From the NCBI GenBank assembly GCA_005877615.1, contig VBOD01000078.1, positions 1-36,001 of the forward strand: a stretch of 36,001 bases of DNA. The letters run 5' to 3'. Below are positions 27,391 to 34,544 of this stretch, piece by piece; position 1 is the stretch's first letter, and each line of letters starts with the position of its first letter. The notes below the pieces were generated by a model. It searched no databases, had not been told where the DNA came from, and saw nothing but the letters and a program-made list of their open reading frames with translations. The stretch is from Nitrospirota bacterium (lineage in GTDB: Bacteria; Nitrospirota; Nitrospiria; Nitrospirales; NS-4). Made by a program: the position numbers and the translations under genes.

Positions 27391-28551
27391 TCACGGCGTG
27401 CGTAGGCTGGGCTCTCCGGCGTTGAGCTTCACATCAACACACGCTCGAATGTAGAGCGACTCTCTTGCTTTCTGGCATTCGGCTGCGATTCGGTCCTTGG
27501 TGGCCGATCGTAGCTGAATCGCCACGCCCAGATCTTTCGAACACCGCATCCGCGCCTCCTCGGAAAGCTTCGCGCAGAAGGCAAAACCGCGGTCCAGCCC
27601 TCGCGCAGTGGCCAGGTTGCTCGCAAACCCGAGCAGACAATCCGCCGCATAGGCTTCCTGTTTTGACCGGCACAGGCGTATGAGCTCGTCTTCCCGCTCG
27701 ACATACTGCGCAACCAGGGCGCGTCCAATCCCGCGGTAACAGCCCGGCTTTGTCTCACTGGAGAGCGTCTCGCAGGCCGCGAACATGGCCGGGACTGATC
27801 CTCCGCTGGCCCATGAGACAAGGGCGATGAAATAGTAGTAGCAGTCGCTGCGGAGGTGCGGCTCGACGGCCGCGCACAGGTTGAGGTGGTGACGCGGGTC
27901 TGACGGCGGGGTCTGGGTTTTGACGATCTCGAAGGACCGTTCCATGAAGACGCCCAGGGCGCAAAATTTTCGCCCCAGCGGGAGAGAAAACTCCTTGCAG
28001 GCCGTTAAGGCTTGCTGGACATCAGAGAAATGGTGGGCGAGGCCGTGCCCCACTCCGTGCGCGCACTGCCAGTACGTGCGCCCATCACCAAGCTGGTCTT
28101 TCGGGCAGAGACGCGCCAAGGCCGGTGATGCCTCCTGAGGAAGCTGACGGAGGTACGCCGTCAGGACTGCGTGCTGACAGGCGTAGGCACAGCCTTCCTG
28201 GCAGAGGGCCATCGCCTCGGAAACGTTTCCGACCCGTGCATACATGGCTTCACTGAGGTGGTGGGCGGCCACATGGCAGAAGTTGCCAAACCCCGTTGAG
28301 GCGTCTGCTAGTTGGTAAAGCGTGAGCATGGCGATGGTCGGTCCCTGCGTCCGTAGGATTTCATGCAAGAGCCTGGTGTAACAGTTCTGGGGTTCCTCGC
28401 CGGGCGGAAGTCCGCTACCAGGCGGTTCACAAATCTTAATCAAGGCCTTGATGGAGTCTGGCGTGTTAGGCGTCGAGAGGGATTCAGCAGCCGCCTGGGA
28501 GCCGGTCGCCAGCACCACCGCTCCTACTGCCCACCATGCGGCATGCCTCAT
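27391..28551 (-). CDS. Secreted Cys-pair helical repeat protein
   Basis: I do not recognise a named family. The protein has a signal peptide (HAAWWAVGAVVLATGSQAAAES) and then helical repeats, each with cysteines about ten residues apart: CAAVEPHLRSDC, CETLSSETKPGC, CRSKQEAYAADC, CAKLSEEARMRC, CQKARESLYIRAC. These would suit one disulfide per repeat in an oxidising periplasm. The middle carries a His/Cys-rich stretch (CQEGCAYACQHA ... CAHGVGHGLAHHF) that could bind metal or heme. No CxxCH heme-c motif is present. I prefer the start at 28551, where the signal peptide begins; the frame continues to 28611, and neither start has a clear ribosome-binding site. It is convergent with FecR 2 and divergent from the first cyclase. 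Confidence 0.75.
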   Translation of the reverse strand: MRHAAWWAVGAVVLATGSQAAAESLSTPNTPDSIKALIKICEPPGSGLPPGEEPQNCYTRLLHEILRTQGPTIAMLTLYQLADASTGFGNFCHVAAHHLSEAMYARVGNVSEAMALCQEGCAYACQHAVLTAYLRQLPQEASPALARLCPKDQLGDGRTYWQCAHGVGHGLAHHFSDVQQALTACKEFSLPLGRKFCALGVFMERSFEIVKTQTPPSDPRHHLNLCAAVEPHLRSDCYYYFIALVSWASGGSVPAMFAACETLSSETKPGCYRGIGRALVAQYVEREDELIRLCRSKQEAYAADCLLGFASNLATARGLDRGFAFCAKLSEEARMRCSKDLGVAIQLRSATKDRIAAECQKARESLYIRACVDVKLNAGEPSLRTP

Positions 28552-28640
28552 CACGGCTAGGAAGGCTGCGTGCCCCCAAGGTCTCCGGCTGGGCCAATGC
28601 ATGGGGCACATCTTAATGAGTCGTACCAGTCAACACAAGC

Positions 28641-28679
28641 CGTTCACGGTTGAACGCGCAGTGCTTCTTTCAGGCTGAA
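28641..28679. promoter_or_regulatory. Two short palindromes between divergent genes
   Basis: CGTTCACGGTTGAACG (28641-28656) is a perfect 6-bp inverted repeat with a 4-nt centre. TTCAGGCTGAA (28669-28679) is a second palindrome. A possible -35, TTGACT (28682-28687), follows immediately. Both are candidate operators for the divergent Cys-repeat and cyclase genes. Confidence 0.35.
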
Positions 28680-28746
28680 CATTGACTTGAGCTTGCACAG
28701 TGACTACCCTGCCTCCACGGGCACAACAAGAGGGTACGCGACCAAC

Positions 28747-30897
28747 ATGCTCACGGTCTGGCTCGGGAAGACAAAGCGAATCGAACGGTTGGGGCTTGAC
28801 TTGGCCGTGCTTGTCACGATCGTCATGCTGACTTTGTTCATGCTGAACCCCTACCTGCTGGTCCGACTGGAAAACACCTCCCTCGATGCTCGATTCGTAC
28901 TGCGCGGCACTCGCCCTGCAGGCCATGAGGTCAAGCTCGTGCTGGTGGACGAGCCGAGCATCCGAGAGCTGGGTCGCTGGCCCTGGTCACGCGACAAACA
29001 CGCCCGCCTTATCGAACCCCTGAGCGAAGATGGCGCCAAGGTGATCGCCTTTGATTTCATCTTCAGCGAAGCCGAGGTAACAGAGAATCTGAAAGGGCTG
29101 AGGGAAATCAGCCAGGCGGCTGGCCTGGAGAAGAAAACTCCTTCGGAACTCCTGGCGATCCTGCGAAGCAAGATGGAAGCTGCCGACACCGACGCTCAGT
29201 TTGTGCGGAGCCTGGGCAGGGCCGGCAACGTCGTGCTGGCGCTTCCTTTGATTGTGCCGGAGGGGGACGTTGTCACCACAAATCCCAGGTTTCCCGGGGC
29301 GCCGGAATTTATCCAGAAAGCGCAGTTCATGTTAGTTCGTGAGTCCCGCAGCGGGGAAGCTCTAGAACCGTATCAGGCCAAGGACTCGATCCCGCCTCTC
29401 AAGCATTTCGCCGATGCAGCGGTGAGCCTCGGGCATGTATTCAGCATCCCCGATCTCGACGGCATCACCCGGCACGAGTATCTGGCCATCCGGTATGGCA
29501 ACGAGCAAGAGTACTACCCGTCGTTTGGGCTGGAAGTTGCGCGGCTCTATCTCGGCATGCCCCGCGAACGGATGTCGCTGATTCTGGGAGTCGGGGTACG
29601 CCTTGGCGACATCGTGATCCCAACCGACGGGAAAGCTCGAATGCTGATCGATCACATCGGCCCAGAGGAGAGCCTCCCGCACGTTTCGGCTTCCGACGTG
29701 ATTCACAGGCGGTTCTCTCCAGGAACCTTTACAGGGAAGGCCGTGTTGATCGGGGCCTCGGCCCTCGGCACATACGATCAGAAGGCCATCCCCTTCTCGG
29801 CCAATTTCCCCGGAGTAGAGAAAAACGCCACAGTCGTCGAAAACATTCTCCATCGCCGGTTCTTGCAGAGGAGCGTGTGGGCCGCTCCGGCGGATTTCGG
29901 ACTGATCCTCCTGTTCGGCTTGGGGTTCGGCACGGCGTTGACACGTATGCGCGCCCTGCAGGGTACCGCCCTTGCGGTGTCCGCGATCGTCGGCTATATC
30001 GTGCTCGCGCAGTACCTGTTCGTCGCGCACGGTCTCTGGATCGGTGCCGTGTATCCCCTGCTGACGGGGGGGCTGGTCTTTACCTCGATTACCGTATTGA
30101 AGTTCATGACCGAGGAAAAGCAGGCGAAGGAGATCCGTACCATGTTCTCCAGCTACGTGAGCCCCCGGATCGTCAGCGAGCTCATCAAGGATCCCGAAAA
30201 GGCGCGTCTGGGCGGCCACCGCAGGGAGCTGACCATGTTGTTCTCCGACGTTGTAGGATTCACGACGTTCAGCGAGCAGCATACGGCCGAGGAAGTTGTC
30301 ACCCAGTTGAACGAATATCTGGGTGCCATAACCGACGTGGTCTTCCAGTGGAATGGCACGCTGGACAAGTTCGTCGGCGATGCCGTGGTGGTCTTCTGGG
30401 GAGCCCCGCTCGACCAGCCTGATCACGCGGAACTGGCGGTCAAGTGCGCCCTGCATATGCGGAAGCGGCTGGAGGAACTCCAGGCAAAGTGGCGCGCGGA
30501 AGGGAAAGTCCCGCTGGACAACGGAATCGGGATCAATACTGGAGAAGCTCTCGTCGGGAACATGGGCGCCGAAGGGAAAAAGATGGACTACACGATGATC
30601 GGCGATCACGTCAATCTCGCCGCGCGGGTCGAGGGCTTGACCCGGAAATTCAAGGCCCCGATCATGATCACGGAATACACGCTGGAGTGCATCAAACCCC
30701 TCCTCACGGCCCAGGGCCACCCCGACAATCGAGCTCCGCTCGGGCACGTTCTGATCCAAGGCCTCGGCACGGTCAAGGTCAAGGGCAAGGACAAGCCGGT
30801 GGTGGTGTATTCGTTGAGGACGCTCGACCACAACGAGCCGTCACGGATCGTGGAGAGCGAGAGCCTCGCCCCGCAGGAGATCGGGAGCGATCACTAG
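28747..30897 (+). CDS. CHASE2-domain adenylate/guanylate cyclase 1
   Basis: A 716-residue membrane signalling enzyme. One N-terminal membrane helix (LDLAVLVTIVMLTLFML) leads into a periplasmic CHASE2 sensor (~45-330; DARFVLRGTRP ... VKLVLVDEPSIRELGRWPWSRDKHA ... GAKVIAFDFIF). Three membrane helices follow (~375-455), then a class III cyclase domain (~490-690). The catalytic set is complete: metal-binding D501 (FSDVVGF) and D545 (VGDAVVVF), base-recognising K541, and transition-state N623 and R627 (VNLAARVE). It should make cAMP, or possibly cGMP. The ATG at 28747 has AGAGGG about 12 nt upstream; a TTG at 28687 is a less likely start. It is followed by cyclase 2 after 39 nt. Confidence 0.9.
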   Translation: MLTVWLGKTKRIERLGLDLAVLVTIVMLTLFMLNPYLLVRLENTSLDARFVLRGTRPAGHEVKLVLVDEPSIRELGRWPWSRDKHARLIEPLSEDGAKVIAFDFIFSEAEVTENLKGLREISQAAGLEKKTPSELLAILRSKMEAADTDAQFVRSLGRAGNVVLALPLIVPEGDVVTTNPRFPGAPEFIQKAQFMLVRESRSGEALEPYQAKDSIPPLKHFADAAVSLGHVFSIPDLDGITRHEYLAIRYGNEQEYYPSFGLEVARLYLGMPRERMSLILGVGVRLGDIVIPTDGKARMLIDHIGPEESLPHVSASDVIHRRFSPGTFTGKAVLIGASALGTYDQKAIPFSANFPGVEKNATVVENILHRRFLQRSVWAAPADFGLILLFGLGFGTALTRMRALQGTALAVSAIVGYIVLAQYLFVAHGLWIGAVYPLLTGGLVFTSITVLKFMTEEKQAKEIRTMFSSYVSPRIVSELIKDPEKARLGGHRRELTMLFSDVVGFTTFSEQHTAEEVVTQLNEYLGAITDVVFQWNGTLDKFVGDAVVVFWGAPLDQPDHAELAVKCALHMRKRLEELQAKWRAEGKVPLDNGIGINTGEALVGNMGAEGKKMDYTMIGDHVNLAARVEGLTRKFKAPIMITEYTLECIKPLLTAQGHPDNRAPLGHVLIQGLGTVKVKGKDKPVVVYSLRTLDHNEPSRIVESESLAPQEIGSDH

Positions 30898-30936
30898 GCG
30901 TACGGCTTAGCTCGCTGTCACAAGGCGCATCACGCA

Positions 30937-32994
30937 ATGACCGCCTGGTCCCAAAAGTCAACATGGCTCTGGAGGCGTGGCGCTCTGTTCGGAGCCGTGG
31001 TGATGCTCGCGTCCGTCCTGGGGTTGATGGAAGGGATCGAGCGATGGGCCTACGACGTCATGTTCCACCTGCGTGGTCCGATCCAGCCGAAATCGCCCAT
31101 CATCATCGTTTCGATTGGAGAAGACTCCTTCGACGAACTGAACCTTCAATGGCCATGGCCCCGGGCGCTACACGGACAGTTTTTGGATATAGTGAGCCAA
31201 GGCAAGCCGGCTGCCATCGGCTTCGACATCGTGTTTCCGGAGCCCTCCTCCAGGGGCAGGAAAGATGACCAAGCCCTGGCCGAAGCGATCGGACGTGCCG
31301 GCAATGTAGTGTTGGCGGCTGCGCTCGCCCAAACCAAGGGCGCGCATTCCATCAAACACGATCTCAATGCCCCGATTCCCATCATTCGCGAGCGGGCAGC
31401 CGCTCATGGATTTGTCAATTTCAATCAGGACGAAGACGCCTTTGTGCGATCGGCATCGCTCGTCCGTCAGTTCCAAGGAAAGAAGATTGCCAGCTTCGAT
31501 CTTCAACTGTACCAGCTTGCGGTCAAAGCTGGGCTTCAAGCGGCGCCTCTCCCGGGAAAAGATTCCTTTCTCGTTAACTACCAGGGTGGACCACAATCAT
31601 TCGCGACGATTCCGTACTACCAAGTTTTGAATGGTGAGATAAAGCCCGATGTGTTCGCAGGCGCGATCGTCCTGCTGGGGGCAACGAGTCCGATCCTTCA
31701 TGACGTCTTCCCCACGCCGTTCGCCACGAGCGGTGAAATGCCGGGAGTGGAGATACACGCCAACATGCTTGAGACGCTTTTTCAGGGCAGCTGGCTTAGA
31801 AGGTCGCCTCTCTGGGTAAGCATTATCCTCACCTTGGCCGTTTGTTTTCTGGGGGTCTGGATCACGGACCGTCTCCGTCCGCTTGCTGCGCTCTTCGCGA
31901 TTGTAGGGTTGGCCTCCGGGTATGCCGTTGCAGCCCATGCGGCGTTTTTGTGGACCAGGCTCTGGTTGGACATCGCTCCAGTCCCTGTTGCCTTGTTATT
32001 GAGCTACGGTGCGACCGTCGTGGAGAACTTCATTAAGGTGCAGAGTGAGACGCGCAGACTCTCGCACTACTTCTCGCCTGACGTGGTGTCAGAGATCATC
32101 CGGCAAAAAGATGATGCGAGTCTGGCAAGCTCCCGTCGGCGACTCACAATCCTGTTTTCTGACATCCGTGGGTTTTCGGCGATGTCAGAGAAGATGTCTC
32201 CCGAGGAAGTGGTGACCTTCCTCCGTGAATATCTCACGGTCATGACAGACGTAGTGTTCCAGCACGGTGGCACGGTTGACAAGTACATCGGCGACGCCAT
32301 CATGGCGCTCTACAACGTGCCATTCGATCAGCGGGACCACGCGGCGCAAGCCGTGCGGACCGCACTCGCTTTTCAAGAGCGCCTCAGGCCGCTGGCAGCC
32401 CGCATTCTGTCGAAGTACGGCACGGACCTTCGATACGGGGTCGGCATTCATACTGGTGATGCTGTTGTGGGGACCATCGGAGCGGAACAACGTCTAGAGT
32501 ACACAGCCATCGGGGACACCATCAACCTGGCCTCCCACCTCGAAAGCATCACCAAGGATTTCAAAGTCTCCATCATCATCAGCGAGTCCACCCATGCGGA
32601 GATCAAAGACCAGTTCCTGACGCGGTATCTCGGAGAGGTGAAGGCCAAAGGCAGGGAGATTCCGGTCAGAATTTACGAGGTCGCTGAGGCAGACTTGCGC
32701 AAGGGGGAGCGTGTGGCGGTGAAGGCCGCTGTCGATATCGTCGAGGATAACGCAAGAGTTCACGCTACCGTGAGCGAGCTGAGCGAGAGCGGGTTACTCG
32801 TCGAGCATCTCCCGAAGGAATTCGAAAAGGGGAAAATCCTGCCTCTTCGCCTTGAGCTGTTCGGAGGCGCTCAGACCGTTGACGTCATCGCAAAAGTGGC
32901 GTGGAGCCGTGAGGATAAAGCAGGCTTCACCATCCTCTATCTTAAGTCTGATGACCGAACGATTATTGAGCGATTTATTATCCAGAACCGATGA
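30937..32994 (+). CDS. CHASE2-cyclase 2 with C-terminal PilZ domain
   Basis: A 685-residue paralogue of cyclase 1. An N-terminal helix (GALFGAVVMLASVLGLM) precedes a CHASE2 sensor (~35-275; DVMFHLRGPIQPKSPIIIVSIGEDSFDELNLQWPWPR). Three membrane helices and a class III cyclase domain (~400-575) follow. D409, K449, D453 and N530 are kept, but the transition-state Arg is H534 (INLASHLES, codon CAC), so activity may be lowered or altered. Residues ~585-685 form a PilZ-like domain with RxxxR (R588-R592) and ELSESG (614-619) in place of the usual D/NxSxxG. This suggests c-di-GMP input into cyclic nucleotide output. It probably shares a transcript with cyclase 1; the 39-nt gap has no strong ribosome-binding site. 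Confidence 0.88.
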   Translation: MTAWSQKSTWLWRRGALFGAVVMLASVLGLMEGIERWAYDVMFHLRGPIQPKSPIIIVSIGEDSFDELNLQWPWPRALHGQFLDIVSQGKPAAIGFDIVFPEPSSRGRKDDQALAEAIGRAGNVVLAAALAQTKGAHSIKHDLNAPIPIIRERAAAHGFVNFNQDEDAFVRSASLVRQFQGKKIASFDLQLYQLAVKAGLQAAPLPGKDSFLVNYQGGPQSFATIPYYQVLNGEIKPDVFAGAIVLLGATSPILHDVFPTPFATSGEMPGVEIHANMLETLFQGSWLRRSPLWVSIILTLAVCFLGVWITDRLRPLAALFAIVGLASGYAVAAHAAFLWTRLWLDIAPVPVALLLSYGATVVENFIKVQSETRRLSHYFSPDVVSEIIRQKDDASLASSRRRLTILFSDIRGFSAMSEKMSPEEVVTFLREYLTVMTDVVFQHGGTVDKYIGDAIMALYNVPFDQRDHAAQAVRTALAFQERLRPLAARILSKYGTDLRYGVGIHTGDAVVGTIGAEQRLEYTAIGDTINLASHLESITKDFKVSIIISESTHAEIKDQFLTRYLGEVKAKGREIPVRIYEVAEADLRKGERVAVKAAVDIVEDNARVHATVSELSESGLLVEHLPKEFEKGKILPLRLELFGGAQTVDVIAKVAWSREDKAGFTILYLKSDDRTIIERFIIQNR

Positions 32995-33114
32995 CAAGGT
33001 CGAACTGCCTAACCCAGCCTTCGGTTTTCTCGCAGACAGGCGGCCAGCTTCATGTCCCGAGAGGTCTGGAATGGCCTGTACGTCCTGTCGAGCAGCACGG
33101 CGCGCTCCAGGCAC

Positions 33115-33313
33115 GAACCTATCTGATTCGATAAGGAAGCTATCCTTCTTAATAGGAGCACAGCCCGAAGCGACCGAAAAGGATTTCCCAAGTTGTCTCA
33201 AGAGAGCTTGCCTGGTAGGAACGTGTTTTTCCCTGCGATTCTGCGAGACTTAGCATAGCTTCCTGTCAGGAAAACATCCTTGGCTTCCTAAACAGGGCAC
33301 TCTTATTGCTTAC
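33115..33313 (+). promoter_or_regulatory. Conserved FecR upstream element, copy B
   Basis: The counterpart of copy A (26035-26245), here upstream of FecR 3. The CCTATC/GATAAGG stem with bulged A (33118-33136), the CAAGAGAGCTTG hairpin (33199-33210), GCGATTCTGCGA and the TTGGCT-17-TTATTG pattern (33280-33308) are all kept. In the stem CCTTG...CARGG near the 3' end, A changes to G, which still pairs with U. Downstream, TTATTGCTTACAA is directly repeated (33303-33329). The element lies in the 416-bp gap 32995-33410; the first 120 bp of that gap show nothing recognisable. Confidence 0.65.
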
Positions 33314-33410
33314 AAGTTATTGCTTACAAACGAAAAACTGATCAGCGATTTCTCGTTCCGTGTCCGGAGTGGACAACACACCACTCGAAAAATGAAAGAG
33401 GGACGCACAC

Positions 33411-34409
33411 ATGAGACAAAGCGGGCTGTATAAGTTCATAGCCGTCCTGCTTCTCCTGTCCGCCCTCTGGCCTTCTCTGAGCTGGGCCGAGGCACTGCGC
33501 GGAGTCGGTATTGTGATCACCCTCATGGGACAAGCGACCGTTGTCAGGTCCGCTATACCCCAGCAAGTATTGCCGCTTAAGTTTCGGGACGAGCTGTTCT
33601 ACCGGGACCGTATCAGCACGCAGGAGCGCTCGATTGTCCGAGTGCTCATGGGAGACAAGGCTCTGGTCACCGTCAGGGAGCTGTCGGAACTGACGATCAC
33701 CGACGAGCCAGGCCGTCCTTCCATCGTGGATTTGGCGATGGGAAAAGTGAGTCTGGCCGTTACCCGCTCACGGATGAAGCCGGGCGAACCCATCGAGGTG
33801 CGCACCCACAATGCCGTCGTAGGGATCCGCGGCACAGTGCTGGTCGTCGAAGTCACGCCGGCTTTCACGACAGAGGTCTATGTCCTCAAAGGTTCTGTTG
33901 AAGTGATTCCCAGCGGCGCGCCTTCTGCCGCCGTTTTTGTGAACGCCTTCCAACACGTCACTGTCAGAGGGAATGGTGTGGGACCGATCACCTCGATTCC
34001 GCCTTCAGCGGTAGATCAGATTGTCCAAGACCTCAAGCCCTCCTATCAGCACACTGAGATCCCGGATGAGATGAAACAGGCGGTGAAGGAAATAGAGCAG
34101 TATAAGACCCAGGCGCTTGCAAAGGCACTCGCTTCTAAGCCGGCAACGCAGGAAATAGCCGAGTACCAGTTACAGGAAGCGACAAACCAAGACGCCAAAC
34201 CGATCCCAAAAGTGAAGGAGCCGAAACCCTCCCAGGTCCCTTCGCTTTCGATTACGGAATCCGAACCAGTCACCGCGACGACAGCCGCGACCTCCTCTGG
34301 TGGGCCTTCGCCTTCAGCTTCCATCACCGCGACGACGGGGCCGACACCCTCTAGGGGTCCTTCGCCTTCAGCTTCCATCATCGCGACGACGGGGCCGACA
34401 CGCCGCTGA
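33411..34409 (+). CDS. Secreted FecR-domain protein 3
   Basis: A 332-residue exported protein with signal peptide (FIAVLLLLSALWPSLSWAEA). The FecR domain covers ~40-190 (LFYRDRISTQERSIVRVLMGDKALVTVRELSELTI ... EVRTHNAVVGIRGTVLVVEV ... VYVLKGSVEVI). A charged helical linker and a Ser/Thr/Pro-rich tail with an 18-residue repeat (GPSPSASITATTGPTPSR) follow. It is clearly diverged from FecR 1 and 2 and lacks their C-terminal Cys motif, although it shares the upstream element with FecR 2. AGAGGG precedes the ATG. It is convergent with the TPR-barrel gene at the right edge. Confidence 0.85.
   Translation: MRQSGLYKFIAVLLLLSALWPSLSWAEALRGVGIVITLMGQATVVRSAIPQQVLPLKFRDELFYRDRISTQERSIVRVLMGDKALVTVRELSELTITDEPGRPSIVDLAMGKVSLAVTRSRMKPGEPIEVRTHNAVVGIRGTVLVVEVTPAFTTEVYVLKGSVEVIPSGAPSAAVFVNAFQHVTVRGNGVGPITSIPPSAVDQIVQDLKPSYQHTEIPDEMKQAVKEIEQYKTQALAKALASKPATQEIAEYQLQEATNQDAKPIPKVKEPKPSQVPSLSITESEPVTATTAATSSGGPSPSASITATTGPTPSRGPSPSASIIATTGPTRR
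34303..34404 (+). repeat. 54-bp tandem repeat inside FecR 3
   Basis: Nearly two units with a 54-bp period (CCTTCGCCTTCAGCTTCC starts at 34305 and 34359) encode an 18-residue Ser/Pro/Thr-rich repeat at the C-terminus. Confidence 0.75.
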
Positions 34410-34423
34410 GGGTCTGTTGCCTT

Positions 34424-34451
34424 CAACGACGGGGTCCCACGCGCCTCGTTG
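34424..34451 (+). terminator. Weak inverted repeat after FecR 3
   Basis: CAACGA (34424-34429) and TCGTTG (34446-34451) can pair shortly after the FecR 3 stop. There is no U-tract, so a terminator role is uncertain. Otherwise I see nothing in the 135-bp gap between these convergent genes. Confidence 0.25.
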
Positions 34452-34544
34452 ACAATTACCGCGATCCAAGCAAACACGCAGAACGCCATTCTCCTGCTGA
34501 TCAAGTAAGCCTAATGGTTCGTGGCTTCCAGTTGGGAGATACTT

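Noticed and set aside
32794-33253. Open frames on both strands at the end of cyclase 2 and in the following gap
   Set aside because: They overlap the PilZ-coding region or the conserved upstream element, lack ribosome-binding sites and show no motifs.
25029-34409. Classical FecIRA iron-uptake signalling
   Set aside because: No ECF sigma factor, no TonB-dependent receptor, and the FecR proteins have signal peptides instead of a cytoplasmic anti-sigma domain.
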